Positions 50,801-60,485 of a DNA stretch of 64,000 nt are shown here, in pieces. Origin of the DNA: Streptomyces pyxinicus (GTDB lineage Bacteria > Actinomycetota > Actinomycetes > Streptomycetales > Streptomycetaceae); contig NZ_JANUGP010000005.1 in the NCBI RefSeq assembly GCF_024753135.1, positions 186,001 through 250,000 on the forward strand. Reading direction: 5' to 3'. Positions within the stretch are counted from its first letter, which is position 1. Each line of letters begins with the position of its first letter. The notes beneath the pieces were generated by a model. The model saw nothing but the letters and a program-made list of their open reading frames with translations. It was not told where the DNA came from and did not search any database. The translations under genes and the position numbers were made by a program.

Positions 50801-51777
50801 GCCTCGACCTCGGCCAGGTAACGCGCCCGGCGCTCCTCGTCGTCGTCCAGGAAGGCAGCGAGGAAGGAGTTGCGGGCCAGCTCGCGCAGCCGGTCCTCGG
50901 TCAGGCCCAGCGCCGCGCGCACGGCGGTGAAGTTGTCGCCGACGTAGCCGCCGAAGTAGGCCGGGTCGTCGGAGTTGACCGTGCACAGCAGGCCCGCGTC
51001 GAGCATGGCCGGCAGCGGGTGGTCGGCCAGGGTGTCCACGGTGCGCAGCCGGACGTTGGAGAGGGGGCACAGGGTGAGCGGGACGCGCTCCCGGACCAGC
51101 CGCTCGACCAGCGCCGGGTCCTCCATACAGCGCAGGCCGTGGTCGACGCGCTCGACGCCGAGGACGTCCAGGGCCTCCGTGATGTACTCCGGCGGCCCCT
51201 CCTCGCCGGCGTGCGCGACCCGGTGCAGGCCGAGCGCGGCGGCGGCCTCGTAGACCTCGCGGAACTTCGCCGGCGGGTGCCCGACCTCGGCGGAGTCCAG
51301 GCCGACGCCGGTGATCCGGTCCAGGTAGGGCCGCGCGGCCTCCAGGGTGGCGAGGGCGGACTCGGCGGACTCGTCGCGCAGGAAGCACATGATCAGCCGG
51401 GTGGAGACGCCGTGGCGTCGCTCGCTGCTGGCGAGCGCCCGCCACAGCCCCTCCACCACCGTGCCCATCGCCACGCCCCGGGCGAGGTGGGCCTGCGGGT
51501 CGAAGAAGATCTCCGCGTGCCGGACGCCCTGCGCTGCGGCGCGGGCCAGGTAGGCGTCGGCGAGGTCCGCGAAGTCCTGCTCGGTGCGCAGGACGGCCAT
51601 CAGCTCGTAGTACAGGTTCAGGAACGACTGGAGGTCCTCGAACCGGTACGCCTCGCGCAGTTCGTCGGTGTCGGCGTAGGGCAGCCGGACGCCGTTGCGG
51701 GCGGCCAGCTCGAAGGCCAGCTCCGGTTCGAGGGTGCCTTCGACGTGGAGGTGCAGTTCTGCTGCGGGGAGGGGCAT
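50773..51777 (-). CDS. Adenine/adenosine deaminase
   Basis: 334-residue amidohydrolase-type purine deaminase. Zinc ligands are in ELHLHVEGTLEPE, HAGEEG (catalytic Glu) and NSDDPAYF. The VEGTLEPE variant and GVGLDSAEVGHPPAKF are typical of the adenine-deaminase branch, whereas adenosine deaminases usually read HxHLDG. It may therefore act on adenine rather than adenosine, a distinction that annotation often misses. It lies upstream of the convergent MFS gene and 33 bases after rnz. Confidence 0.87.
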   Translation of the reverse strand: MPLPAAELHLHVEGTLEPELAFELAARNGVRLPYADTDELREAYRFEDLQSFLNLYYELMAVLRTEQDFADLADAYLARAAAQGVRHAEIFFDPQAHLARGVAMGTVVEGLWRALASSERRHGVSTRLIMCFLRDESAESALATLEAARPYLDRITGVGLDSAEVGHPPAKFREVYEAAAALGLHRVAHAGEEGPPEYITEALDVLGVERVDHGLRCMEDPALVERLVRERVPLTLCPLSNVRLRTVDTLADHPLPAMLDAGLLCTVNSDDPAYFGGYVGDNFTAVRAALGLTEDRLRELARNSFLAAFLDDDEERRARYLAEVEAYEFGDTVA

Positions 51778-51810
51778 CGAATCATCGTACGACCCTCGCC
51801 ACCTGCGGTT

Positions 51811-52716
51811 TCACCGGCGCTTGGGGACCGGCACCCGCTGTAGGTCGTAGGCCACCGTCAGTTCGCCCGCGTAGCCCGCGGCCCGGGCCTGGCGCCCGAA
51901 CTCGGCGGGGTCCGAGTAGCGCTGGCTGAAGTGGGTGAGCACGAGGTGCCGTACGCCCGCGTCCCGGGCGACGGCCGCCGCCTGCCCGGCGGTCAGGTGC
52001 CCGTGGTCCTCGGCCAGGGCGGTGTCCTCGTCGAGGAAGGTGGACTCGATGACGAGCAGGTCGCAGCCCTCGGCCAGCGCGGACACCCCCTCGCACAGCC
52101 GGGTGTCCATGACGAACGCGAACCGCTGCCCGCGCCGCACCTCGCTGACGTCCTCCAGCGTCACGTCCCCGAGCCGCCCCTCGCGCTGGAGCCGGCCCAC
52201 GTCGGGGCCCCGGACGCCGAACGCGGCGAGCCGGTCGGGCAGCATGCGCCGGCCGTCGGGCTCGGTCAGCCGGTAGCCGAAGGACTCGACCGGGTGGGAG
52301 AGCCGGCGGGCCTGAAGGGTGTACGACGGAGTGCGCGCGAGGACGCCGTCGGCGGCGACCGGTGCCTCGGTGAGGCGGACGGTCTCGCGGTAGGCGGTGG
52401 CGTACCGCAGCCGGTCGAAGAAGCGCTGCCCGGAGGCCGGGTAGTGCGCGGTGACCTCGTGCGGGACCCGGTCGAGGTTGATCCGCTGGATGACCCCGGC
52501 GAGGCCGAGGGAGTGGTCGCCGTGGAAGTGCGTGACGCACAGCCGGTTCAGGTCGTGCGCGGCGACCCCGGCGCGCAGCAGCTGGCGCTGGGTGCCCTCG
52601 CCGGGGTCGAACAGGATGCCCTCGCCGTCCCACCTGAGCAGGTAGCCGTTGTGGTTGCGGTGCCGGGTCGGGACCTGGCTGGCGGTGCCGAGGACCACCA
52701 GTTCACGGACGGACAT
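51811..52716 (-). CDS. rnz: Ribonuclease Z
   Basis: 301-residue metallo-beta-lactamase-fold nuclease that trims tRNA 3' ends. The zinc motif is [13 protein letters not shown], further ligands lie in [29 protein letters not shown], and the last His is in [10 protein letters not shown]. It is the short bacterial form, slightly compact in the exosite arm. Six bases separate it from the HIT gene, so the two share a transcript. Confidence 0.93.
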   Translation of the reverse strand: MSVRELVVLGTASQVPTRHRNHNGYLLRWDGEGILFDPGEGTQRQLLRAGVAAHDLNRLCVTHFHGDHSLGLAGVIQRINLDRVPHEVTAHYPASGQRFFDRLRYATAYRETVRLTEAPVAADGVLARTPSYTLQARRLSHPVESFGYRLTEPDGRRMLPDRLAAFGVRGPDVGRLQREGRLGDVTLEDVSEVRRGQRFAFVMDTRLCEGVSALAEGCDLLVIESTFLDEDTALAEDHGHLTAGQAAAVARDAGVRHLVLTHFSQRYSDPAEFGRQARAAGYAGELTVAYDLQRVPVPKRR

Positions 52717-52722
52717 GCCTGG

Positions 52723-53076
52723 CTATCCGGGGGGCCACTGGAGGCCGCGGCCGCCGAGCACGTGCGCGTGGGCGTGCCAGACGGTCTGCCCGGCGCCGCC
52801 GCCGGTGTTGAAGACGGTGCGGTAGCTGTCGAGCTTCTCCTCGTCGGCGACGGCCTGGGTGGCGGCGAGGACGTCGGCGGCGAGCCCCGGGTCGCCGGCG
52901 CCGAGGGCGGCGGCGTTCTCGTAGTGGGCCTTGGGGATCACCAGGACGTGCGTCGGCGCCTGCGGGTTTATGTCGCGGAAGGCGAGGGTCGTCTCGGTCT
53001 CGCGGACGACCGTCGCCGGGATCTCGCCCGCGACGATCTTGCAGAACAGGCAGTCGTCCTGCGGCTCTCCGGCCAT
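52723..53076 (-). CDS. HIT family nucleotide hydrolase
   Basis: 117 residues with the histidine triad WHAHAHVLGG close to the C-terminus and an N-terminal CLFCKIVAGEIPATVV. The two Cys plus conserved His form the structural zinc site of Hint-like proteins, which hydrolyse adenosine phosphoramidates. In the conserved Streptomyces order it lies between rnz and tricorn. ATG 53076 has AGGAGG upstream. Confidence 0.93.
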   Translation of the reverse strand: MAGEPQDDCLFCKIVAGEIPATVVRETETTLAFRDINPQAPTHVLVIPKAHYENAAALGAGDPGLAADVLAATQAVADEEKLDSYRTVFNTGGGAGQTVWHAHAHVLGGRGLQWPPG

Positions 53077-53163
53077 GGGTGTGCCTCCTGTTGATCAATT
53101 ACCGGGCATCGTAGTCGGTCGGGGGCGGACGGGTCCCGTCCCTTTCCGCGGGGTGCGGTCGGG

Positions 53164-56100
53164 TCAGTCGGGCAGGGTCGGCGGGGTGCTCGCGGGGCGG
53201 TCCGCGAGCGCCTCAAGGGCGAGCCGGATCGCCGCGTCGAGCTGGGCGTCCGTGCCCGCCGCCCAGTCCTGGGGGCGCTGGACGACCTCCACGTCCGGGT
53301 CGACGCCGTGGTTCTCCACGTCCCAGCCGACGCCCTCCAGCCAGATCGCGTACTTGGGCTGGGTGACGAGGGTGCCGTCGATCAGGTGGTAGCGGCTGTC
53401 GATGCCGATGACACCGCCCCAGGTGCGGGTGCCGACGACCGGTCCGATGCCGAGGGCCTTGATCGCCGCGTTGACGATGTCGCCGTCCGAGCCGGAGAAC
53501 TCGTTGGCGACGGCGACGACGGGACCGCGCGGCGCGTCCAGCGGATAGCTGGTGGGGCGCATGCCGCGGGCCAGGTCCCAGCCGATGATGCGGCGGGCCA
53601 GTTTCTCGATCACGAGCTGCGAGGTGTGGCCGCCGCGGTTCTCCCGCACGTCCACGACCAGTCCCTCGCGGGCGACCTCCACGCGCAGGTCGCGGTGGAT
53701 CTGGGCCCAGCCGGGGGCCTGCATGTCGGGCACGTGCAGATAGCCGAGCCGGCCGTCGGAGGCGGCGTGGACGTGGGCGCGGCGGCTCGCGACCCAGGCG
53801 TGGTAGCGCAGCGGCTCCTCGTCGGCGACGGGCACGACGACGGTGTGCCGGGGCTCGCCGCCCGCCGCCGGGGAGACGGTCAGCTCGACGGGGTGCCCGG
53901 CGGTGCCGGCGAGCAGCGGCCCGGGACCGGTCATCGGGTCGACCTGGTGACCGGCCACCGCGATGATCGCGTCACCGGGGCGTACGGCGACGCCGGGCGC
54001 GGCGAGCGGGGAGCGGGCGTCGGGGTCGGAGGTCTCGGCCGGGAGGATCCGGTCCACCCGCCAACTCCCGTCCGCGTGCCGGGAGATGTCGGCGCCGAGC
54101 AGGCCGTGCCGGGGGCCGCCGCGGTGGCCGCCGCCGGAGCGGACGTAGGCGTGCGAGGTGCCGAGTTCGCCGTGCACCTCCCACAGCAGGTCGACCAGGT
54201 CGCTGTGGGTGGCGACGCGGGCCAGCAGCGGGCGGTAGCGGGCCAGGACGCCGTCCCAGTCGACGCCGCCGAGGTCGGCGCGCCAGAAGTGGTCGCGCAT
54301 GAGCCGGCCGGTCTCGTCGTACATCTGCCGCCACTCGGCGGCCGGGTCGAGGAGCTGGCGGACCCGGGCGAGGTCGACGGTGACGGTGGCGTCGCCGTCG
54401 TCGTCCGAGCCGGTACGGCGGTCGGCGGGGGCGACCCGCAGCCGGCCCCCGGTCCACAGCAGGACGCGCTTGCCGTCGCCGGCGACCTCGAAGTGGTCGG
54501 CGTCGGAGGCCAGGTGCTCCAGGCGGCGCTGGACGAGGTCGTAGCGCTCCAGCCCGGTGTGCGGGTCGGGGTCCTCGGGGTGGGCGCGGGCGGTGCCGAG
54601 GACGCCCCGCACGGGGTGGCGCAGCCACAGGACGCCGTCCTTGGCGGCCCGCAGGGTGGAGTAGCGGCCGGCCTCCACCGGGAAGGGCACGATCCGGTCG
54701 GCGAGGCCGTCGAGGTCGACGCGGGTGGCGGGGGCGCCCTCGCCGTCGGTGTCGTCCTTGTCGGGGTTCTCGAAGGGGCGGCCGTGCCGCTGCGGGCCGA
54801 ACGGCGAGGGTGTGGTGGCGGCCAGCGTGATCAGGTGCGGGCGGGCGCCGACCACGAAGGCGAGGTCGAAGACGTGCTCGTCGTAGACCGGGTCGAAGGC
54901 GCGGTTGGACAGGAAGGCGAGGTGCTTGCCGTCGAGGGTGAAGGCGGGGGCGTAGTCCTGGAAGCGCAGCGGGGTCGCCTCGGTGACCGACAGGTCGGTG
55001 GTGTGGGCGAGGCGCAGCTGGGAGAGCGGGCGGGGGCCGGGGTGGGCCCAGGCGAGCCAGGCGGAGTCGGGGGAGAAGACCAGCCCGGAGACCTCGCCGT
55101 CGTCGCTGTGGTCGACCTCGCGTACCTCGCCGGTCTCCCGCTCGACCAGCAGCAGCCGGCCGTCGTGCGCGGCGACGGCGACCCGGGCGCCGTCGGGTGC
55201 CACGGCCAGTTCCAGGACCCGGCCGAGCTGTCCGGCGGCGAGCCGGCGGGGCGGGGCGCCGGGCACGGTGCCGGTGGCGGGGGCGAACTCCAGGGCGTCC
55301 TCGCCCTCGGCGTCGGTGACCCACACCGCCCACTCCTCGCCGTCGGCGCGGAAGGCGCGGGGCAGCCGGGCGCGGACGCCGGGGGTGGCGGCTAGGGCGC
55401 GGGCGGGGCCGTCGCGGTGGGTGACCCAGTGGACGCCGCCGCGCACGCAGACGGCGCTGCCGCGCGCGGTGTGATCGGGGGACGCCTCGCCGAACCAGTG
55501 GGCGGCGTTGACGGGGCGCGGGCGCAGGTCGGCGCGCGGCCCGCCGAGCCGGACCGGCAGCGGGCGCGGCTCGGCGCCCTCCAGGTCGTCGAGCAGCAGG
55601 AGTTCGCCGCCGCTGCCGTAGACGACACGGGTGCCGTCGCCGGCCGCGTGCCGGGCGTAGAAGCCGTCGAGGGGGGTGTGCCGGCGCAGGTCGGAGCCGT
55701 CGGCGAGGGAGGAGTACAGGGCGCCGGTGCCCTCGTGGTCGCAGAGGAAGGCGAGGCGCTCCCCCGCCCACACCGGGCACTCGATGTTGCCGTCCAGGTC
55801 CTCGTGGAGGCGGACGAACTCCCCGTCGCCGTCCCGGTCGATCCACAACTTGCCCGCCGTGCCGCCCCGGTAGCGCTTCCAGTAGGCGGCCTCGCGGCCC
55901 ATCGGCGCGGACAGCAGCACGGTGGCCGGGCCGGGCGCGACGTCGCCGACCGGGCCGTACGGCAGGGTCTCGGCCGGGCCGCCGTCCAGCGGGACGGCGT
56001 GCGCCCAGGTGTGGCGGAAGCTCTGCCGGCCCTGCGCGCTGAGCGCGAGCACCCGGCCGTCGGCGGTCCAACCGCGCACCTCGGTACGGCTGTTGCCCCA

Positions 56101-56379
56101 GTGGGTCAGCCGCCGGGCCGGGCCGCCCTCGACCGGGGCGACGTGCACCTCGGGGGCGCCGTCCCGGGTGGAGGTCCAGGCGAGATGCCGGCCGTCCGGC
56201 GATATCCGCGGCAGGGTCACCGGCCGGTTGTCGGCGCTGACCCGCCAGGCCCGGCCGCCGTCGAGGGGCGCGAGCCAGACGTCGTCCTCGGCGACGAACG
56301 TCACCAAGTCGCCGCGCAGGTGGGGGAATCGCAGGTAGGCGGGGGTGTCCGTGGTGTTCGTCGCAGTGCCCTGGGTCAC
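53164..56379 (-). CDS. tri: Tricorn protease
   Basis: 1071-residue self-compartmentalising peptidase that processes oligopeptides released by the proteasome. Order: six-bladed propeller (about residues 15-300), seven-bladed propeller (about 320-660), catalytic domain C1 with HGELGTSHAYV, a PDZ domain (PGDAIIAVAGHQVDPM), and C2 with the catalytic Ser at about 964 in EFSGSDGDIVN. Length and order match the archaeal and Streptomyces enzymes. Cytoplasmic; no signal peptide. The gene stands alone. Confidence 0.95.
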   Translation of the reverse strand: MTQGTATNTTDTPAYLRFPHLRGDLVTFVAEDDVWLAPLDGGRAWRVSADNRPVTLPRISPDGRHLAWTSTRDGAPEVHVAPVEGGPARRLTHWGNSRTEVRGWTADGRVLALSAQGRQSFRHTWAHAVPLDGGPAETLPYGPVGDVAPGPATVLLSAPMGREAAYWKRYRGGTAGKLWIDRDGDGEFVRLHEDLDGNIECPVWAGERLAFLCDHEGTGALYSSLADGSDLRRHTPLDGFYARHAAGDGTRVVYGSGGELLLLDDLEGAEPRPLPVRLGGPRADLRPRPVNAAHWFGEASPDHTARGSAVCVRGGVHWVTHRDGPARALAATPGVRARLPRAFRADGEEWAVWVTDAEGEDALEFAPATGTVPGAPPRRLAAGQLGRVLELAVAPDGARVAVAAHDGRLLLVERETGEVREVDHSDDGEVSGLVFSPDSAWLAWAHPGPRPLSQLRLAHTTDLSVTEATPLRFQDYAPAFTLDGKHLAFLSNRAFDPVYDEHVFDLAFVVGARPHLITLAATTPSPFGPQRHGRPFENPDKDDTDGEGAPATRVDLDGLADRIVPFPVEAGRYSTLRAAKDGVLWLRHPVRGVLGTARAHPEDPDPHTGLERYDLVQRRLEHLASDADHFEVAGDGKRVLLWTGGRLRVAPADRRTGSDDDGDATVTVDLARVRQLLDPAAEWRQMYDETGRLMRDHFWRADLGGVDWDGVLARYRPLLARVATHSDLVDLLWEVHGELGTSHAYVRSGGGHRGGPRHGLLGADISRHADGSWRVDRILPAETSDPDARSPLAAPGVAVRPGDAIIAVAGHQVDPMTGPGPLLAGTAGHPVELTVSPAAGGEPRHTVVVPVADEEPLRYHAWVASRRAHVHAASDGRLGYLHVPDMQAPGWAQIHRDLRVEVAREGLVVDVRENRGGHTSQLVIEKLARRIIGWDLARGMRPTSYPLDAPRGPVVAVANEFSGSDGDIVNAAIKALGIGPVVGTRTWGGVIGIDSRYHLIDGTLVTQPKYAIWLEGVGWDVENHGVDPDVEVVQRPQDWAAGTDAQLDAAIRLALEALADRPASTPPTLPD

Positions 56380-56425
56380 CCCGTCACTCTACGCAGCGGC
56401 CGGTGCGCCCGCCGCCGGTTTCCGA

Positions 56426-56956
56426 TCACTTGCCCTCGACGGGCCAGCAGGTGGGGTCGCCCTTGCACCACAGGGTCCGGGTGACGGTCACCGTGACGGT
56501 GGGCCGGCCGCCGGGCTGGCGGTACGTGGGCGGCCGGTACGTCGGTCCGGGCGTCGCGTCGCAGTCGCCGAGCCCGTCGACGTGGAACACCTGCCGGCCG
56601 CCGACCTTCGCGGTGAGGTTCCCGCGCACACAGGCCCCGTCGACGGCCCGGGTCACCCGGCCGGTGACGGTGATCTTCCGGCCGTCCTTGGTCTCACCCT
56701 TGCAGTCGACGGACACGACGGTGCTCTCGCTCGGCGCGGGCGACGTGGCCGCCGTACCGCCTCCGCCGCTGCCGGTGCAGGTCAGCCAGTCGACGTCCAC
56801 GTGCCGTTTCTCCAGCGCGGTCGTCGCCGTGGTGTCGGTGGTGTAGGCGACGGTCGCGGATCCGAGCCCGCCCGGCTGACAGGCGGCCATCCCGGCACCG
56901 CCCACGACGACCAGACCCACGACTCCGGCGACTCGGACCAGCCTCGATGCCCCCAT
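56426..56956 (-). CDS. Small lipoprotein of unknown function
   Basis: 176 residues from ATG 56956. Signal peptide with lipobox GMAAC (Cys about 26), then a Thr/Ser-rich external domain with VDCKGETKDGRKITVTGRVT and paired Cys (LTCTGSG, ACVRGN, GDCDATPG, WCKGDPTCWP). The Pro/Thr/Tyr segment YRPPTYRQPGGRPTVTVTVT is low complexity. No domain recognised. It is separate from the VOC gene by 70 bases. Confidence 0.7.
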   Translation of the reverse strand: MGASRLVRVAGVVGLVVVGGAGMAACQPGGLGSATVAYTTDTTATTALEKRHVDVDWLTCTGSGGGGTAATSPAPSESTVVSVDCKGETKDGRKITVTGRVTRAVDGACVRGNLTAKVGGRQVFHVDGLGDCDATPGPTYRPPTYRQPGGRPTVTVTVTRTLWCKGDPTCWPVEGK

Positions 56957-57026
56957 ACCGGCAGCGTCCCACCCCCGTCCGCCGCGCGGAAGGCCGCATA
57001 CGGCCACTCACCCGATCGGGGCGCCG

Positions 57027-57419
57027 TCAGCCACGCAACAGCAGCCACTCCTGGAGTTCGACCAGATTGCCCTCGGGGTCCTTCAGGTGGGCGGCGCGCA
57101 TGCGGTCGGTCAGGGGGGCCGGGCCACGCAGGAGGACGGCGCCGCGGGCGGTGATGTCGGCGCAGTAGGCGTCGAGGTCGTCCACGCGCAGGACGACCAG
57201 GGAGCGGTGGCCGGTGGCGGTCTCGCCCAGCTCGTCCAAGGTCTCGGCCATCAGCACCCGGTCCTGGAGGGCGATTCCGGCCGAGCCGGCGTGCGGGCTG
57301 AACTTCTCGTACGGCCCCTCGGTCGCGCCGGACTGCGGTCTGAGGCCGAGGACGTCGGCGTAGAAGCGGTAGCAGGCCGCGAAGTCGGTGACCAGGAGGC
57401 GGACTTGGGCGAGTTCCAC
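57027..57419 (-). CDS. VOC superfamily (glyoxalase-like) protein
   Basis: 130 residues, two beta-alpha-beta-beta-beta modules: QVRLLVTDFAACYRFYADVL, GLRPQ, and VVLRVDDLDAYCADITARGA, HLKDPEGNLVELQEW. The final Glu in NLVELQEW is a metal-ligand position. Family members include glyoxalases, dioxygenases and antibiotic-binding proteins; the specific role is open. GTG 57419, 18 bases before the rsmE stop. Confidence 0.87.
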   Translation of the reverse strand: MELAQVRLLVTDFAACYRFYADVLGLRPQSGATEGPYEKFSPHAGSAGIALQDRVLMAETLDELGETATGHRSLVVLRVDDLDAYCADITARGAVLLRGPAPLTDRMRAAHLKDPEGNLVELQEWLLLRG

Positions 57420-57437
57420 GGGGTCCCCCGGGGGGTG

Positions 57438-58175
57438 TCAGGACCAGCGGCCGGTGCGGCCCAGCAGCAGGGCGGCCGCGGCGGTGCCGGCGGTGGAGGT
57501 GCGCAGGACGGTGGGCCCGAGGACGTACGGCCCGGCGCCGGCCCGCGCGAAGAGGGCCAGCTCCTCCGGGGAGACCCCGCCCTCGGGGCCGACGACGAGC
57601 ACGATCTCACCCTCGGCGGGCAGGTCGGCGATGGCGAGCCGCGCCTCGCCGCTCTCGTGCAGGACGGCCGCGAAGTCGGCCCGCGCGAGCAGGGCGGCCA
57701 CCTGCTGGGTCGTCGCCGCGTCCGCGACCTCCGGGAAGCGGACCCGGCGGGACTGCTTGCCGGCCTCGCGGGCGGTGGAGCGCCACTTGCCGAGCGCCTT
57801 CAGACCGCGCTCGCCCTTCCACTGGGTGACGCAGCGGGACGCCTGCCAGGGCACGACGGCGTCGACGCCGACCTCGGTCATGGTCTCGACGGCCAGCTCA
57901 CCGCGGTCACCCTTGGGCAGCGCCTGGACGACGGTGATCCGGGGCGCCGCGGCCGGCTCCTCGCGCACGGCCGCCACGGTCACCAGCAGCCGGTCCTTGC
58001 CCTCGGCCGCGCTGACGACGCCCTCGGCCCAGCGGCCCCGGCCGTCGGTCAGCACCACGTCCTCGCCCGGCCGCAGCCGCTTCACGGACACCGCGTGCCG
58101 CCCCTCGGGCCCGTCGAGCACGAACTCGGGCCCGCTCGGGTCGAGTTGGTCGACGACGAAGACGGGAGCGGTCAT
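57438..58175 (-). CDS. rsmE: 16S rRNA m3U1498 methyltransferase
   Basis: 245-residue SPOUT methyltransferase. Family regions: EGRHAVSVKRLRPGEDVVLT, LPKGDRGELAVETMTEVGVD, and the knot EIVLVVGPEGGVSPEELALF, GPTVLRTSTAGTAAAALLL. The start ATG overlaps the stop of the nitronate monooxygenase by four bases (ATGA), so they are coupled. Part of the conserved hrcA-dnaJ-rsmE neighbourhood. Confidence 0.95.
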   Translation of the reverse strand: MTAPVFVVDQLDPSGPEFVLDGPEGRHAVSVKRLRPGEDVVLTDGRGRWAEGVVSAAEGKDRLLVTVAAVREEPAAAPRITVVQALPKGDRGELAVETMTEVGVDAVVPWQASRCVTQWKGERGLKALGKWRSTAREAGKQSRRVRFPEVADAATTQQVAALLARADFAAVLHESGEARLAIADLPAEGEIVLVVGPEGGVSPEELALFARAGAGPYVLGPTVLRTSTAGTAAAALLLGRTGRWS

Positions 58176-59248
58176 CGGGGGTCACCGCCCGCCGACAACG
58201 CTGTCCTCGCGTCGGCGAGTTCGGCCGCCAGGACCTCCACCAGCCGTCCGGCGGGCAGGTCGCGGGCCAGCCGGTGCCCCTGGCCCGCCCACAGCGCCAT
58301 GCCCTGCGCGTCCCCGGCCTTGGCGGCGGCCTTGCGCAGCGGGGAGGTGAGGTGGTGGACCTCCGGGTAGGCGGCGGGGGCGTACGGCCCGTGCTCGCGC
58401 AGGAACCGGTTGACCAGCCCGCGCGCCGGACGCCCGGAGAAGGCCCGGGTCAGCTCGGTGCGCGCGAACAGCGGGTCGGTCAGCGCCCGCTTGTGCACGT
58501 CCTGGGCGCCGGACTCGGGGGTCGCGAGGAACGCGGTGCCGAGCTGGGCGGCGCTCGCGCCGGCCGCGAGGACGGCGGCGATCTGGGCGCCGCGCATCAG
58601 GCCGCCGGCGGCGACGACCGGGATGCCCACGGCCTCGCGGACCTGGGTGATCAGCGACAGCAGGCCGATGCCGGCGCCGTCGTTCTCCCGGGTGTCGCGG
58701 TGCGTGCCCTGGTGACCGCCGGCCTCCACGCCCTGGGCGATCACCGCGTCCGCACCGGCCCGCTCGACCGCCCGCGCCTCGTCCGCGGTGGTGGCCGTGA
58801 CCAGGGTGACGGTACCGGCCCGGCGCAACCGCTCCAGCACGTCCGGCTTGGGCACGCCGAAGTGGAAGGAGACCACCGGCACCGGGTTGTCGAGGAGTAC
58901 GGCGAGCTTCGCCTCGTAGCCGTCGTCCCGCCCGCAGTCCGGGTCGCCCAGCTCGGCGTCGTACCAGGCGGCCTCGCCCGCCAGTTGCTGGGCGTACAGC
59001 TCCACGGCGCCCGACTCGGCGTACTCCGGCTGCGGCATGAACACGTTCACGCCGAAGGGGCGGCCGGTGAGCCCGCGCAGCCGCTTGATCTCCTGGTACA
59101 TGCCGTCGGCGGTCTTGTACCCGGCGGCGAGGAATCCGAGCCCCCCGGCCTCGGAGACGGCGGCGGCGAGCTGCGGGACGGAGACCCCGCCCGCCATGGG
59201 GGCCTGCACGATCGGGTGGGGGAAGAGATCGGTCAGCGCGGAGGACAT
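58172..59248 (-). CDS. Nitronate monooxygenase (FMN)
   Basis: 358-residue TIM-barrel FMN enzyme. QAPMAGGVSVPQLAAAVSEA GGLGFL begins the fold; QGVEAGGHQG holds the catalytic His; PVVAAGGLMRGAQIAAVLAA GASAAQLGTAFLA binds the FMN phosphate. Acts on propionate-3-nitronate and similar alkyl nitronates. Coupled to rsmE by a four-base overlap. Confidence 0.9.
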   Translation of the reverse strand: MSSALTDLFPHPIVQAPMAGGVSVPQLAAAVSEAGGLGFLAAGYKTADGMYQEIKRLRGLTGRPFGVNVFMPQPEYAESGAVELYAQQLAGEAAWYDAELGDPDCGRDDGYEAKLAVLLDNPVPVVSFHFGVPKPDVLERLRRAGTVTLVTATTADEARAVERAGADAVIAQGVEAGGHQGTHRDTRENDGAGIGLLSLITQVREAVGIPVVAAGGLMRGAQIAAVLAAGASAAQLGTAFLATPESGAQDVHKRALTDPLFARTELTRAFSGRPARGLVNRFLREHGPYAPAAYPEVHHLTSPLRKAAAKAGDAQGMALWAGQGHRLARDLPAGRLVEVLAAELADARTALSAGGDPR

Positions 59249-59318
59249 GACCGCATGTTGTCACGTCCTTCGAACAAGTCCGAATCCGGGCTTCCCATGG
59301 CATAGGCCACCGGCATAC

Positions 59319-59336
59319 GGGGCGCCGGAGCGCCCC
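59319..59336 (-). terminator. 7-bp hairpin after dnaJ2
   Basis: GGGGCGC (59319-59325) pairs with GCGCCCC (59330-59336), loop CGGA, 13 bases beyond the dnaJ2 stop. Likely the terminator of the hrcA-dnaJ2 operon. Confidence 0.7.
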
Positions 59337-59348
59337 GCGACCGGTGTC

Positions 59349-60485
59349 TCAGCGTCCGTTGAAGGCGTCCTTCAGCCGCGAGAACAGCCCCTGCTGACCG
59401 GGCTGGAACTGGCCCGTGGGCCGCTCCTCGCCGCGCAGCTTGGACAGCTCCCGCAGCAGGCGCTCCTGCTCCGGGTCGAGCTTGGTCGGGGTGGTGACCT
59501 CGACGTGCACGATCAGGTCGCCCCGGCCGCCGCCGCGCAGATGCGTGACGCCCCGGCCGTGCAGCGGGATCGACTGGCCGGACTGGGTACCGGGCCGGAT
59601 GTCGACCTCCTCCATGCCGTCCAGCGTCTCCAGCGGCACCTTGGTGCCGAGCGCCGCCGCCGTCATCGGGATGGTGACCGTGCAGTGCAGGTCGTCGCCG
59701 CGCCGCTGGAAGGTGGAGTGCGGCAGCTCGTGGATCTCGACGTACAGGTCGCCGGCCGGACCGCCGCCGGGGCCGACCTCGCCCTCGCCGGCGAGCTGGA
59801 TCCGGGTGCCGTTGTCGACACCGGCCGGGATCTTCACGGTGAGCGTGCGGCGCGAGCGGACCCGGCCGTCCCCGGCGCACTCCGGGCACGGGGTGGGCAC
59901 GACAGTGCCGAAGCCCTGGCACTGGGGGCAGGGCCGGGAGGTCATGACCTGGCCGAGGAAGGACCGGGTGACCTGCGAGACCTCACCGCGGCCGCGGCAC
60001 ATGTCGCACGTCTGGGCGGAGGTGCCCGGGGCCGCGCCCTCGCCGTCGCAGGTGTTGCAGACGATCGCGGTGTCGACCTGGATGTCCTTGGTCGTCCCGA
60101 AGGCCGCCTCGTCCAGCTCCACGTCGATCCGGATCATCGCGTCCTGGCCGCGCCGGGTGCGCGAGCGGGGCCCGCGCTGCGACGCCGTACCGAAGAACGC
60201 GTCCATGATGTCGGAGAAGTTGCCGAAGCCGCCGGCGCCGAAGCCGCCCGCGCCACCGCCGCCCGACTGGGAGAGCGGGTCGCCGCCGAGGTCGTAGACC
60301 TGCTTCTTCTGCGGGTCCGACAGCACCTCGTAGGCGGCGTTGATCTCCTTGAACCGCTCCTGGGTCTTCGGATCGGGGTTGACGTCCGGGTGCAGCTCGC
60401 GCGCGAGCCGACGGAACGCCTTCTTGATCTCATCCTGCGACGCGTCGCGGCGCACGCCGAGAACGGCGTAGTAGTCCGTGGCCAC
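59349..60485 (-). CDS. dnaJ2: Chaperone DnaJ (second copy type)
   Basis: 378-residue Hsp40. J domain from TDYYAVLGVRRDASQDEIKK with the HPD motif, Gly/Phe-rich linker (SGGGGAGGFGAGGFGNF), four zinc repeats (CNTCDGEG, CDMCRGRG, CPQCQGFG, CPECAGDG), and a C-terminal substrate-binding domain. GTG 60485 directly follows the hrcA TAA with no gap. Being with hrcA rather than dnaK is typical of Streptomyces dnaJ2. Works with DnaK in heat-stress refolding. Confidence 0.95.
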   Translation of the reverse strand: MATDYYAVLGVRRDASQDEIKKAFRRLARELHPDVNPDPKTQERFKEINAAYEVLSDPQKKQVYDLGGDPLSQSGGGGAGGFGAGGFGNFSDIMDAFFGTASQRGPRSRTRRGQDAMIRIDVELDEAAFGTTKDIQVDTAIVCNTCDGEGAAPGTSAQTCDMCRGRGEVSQVTRSFLGQVMTSRPCPQCQGFGTVVPTPCPECAGDGRVRSRRTLTVKIPAGVDNGTRIQLAGEGEVGPGGGPAGDLYVEIHELPHSTFQRRGDDLHCTVTIPMTAAALGTKVPLETLDGMEEVDIRPGTQSGQSIPLHGRGVTHLRGGGRGDLIVHVEVTTPTKLDPEQERLLRELSKLRGEERPTGQFQPGQQGLFSRLKDAFNGR

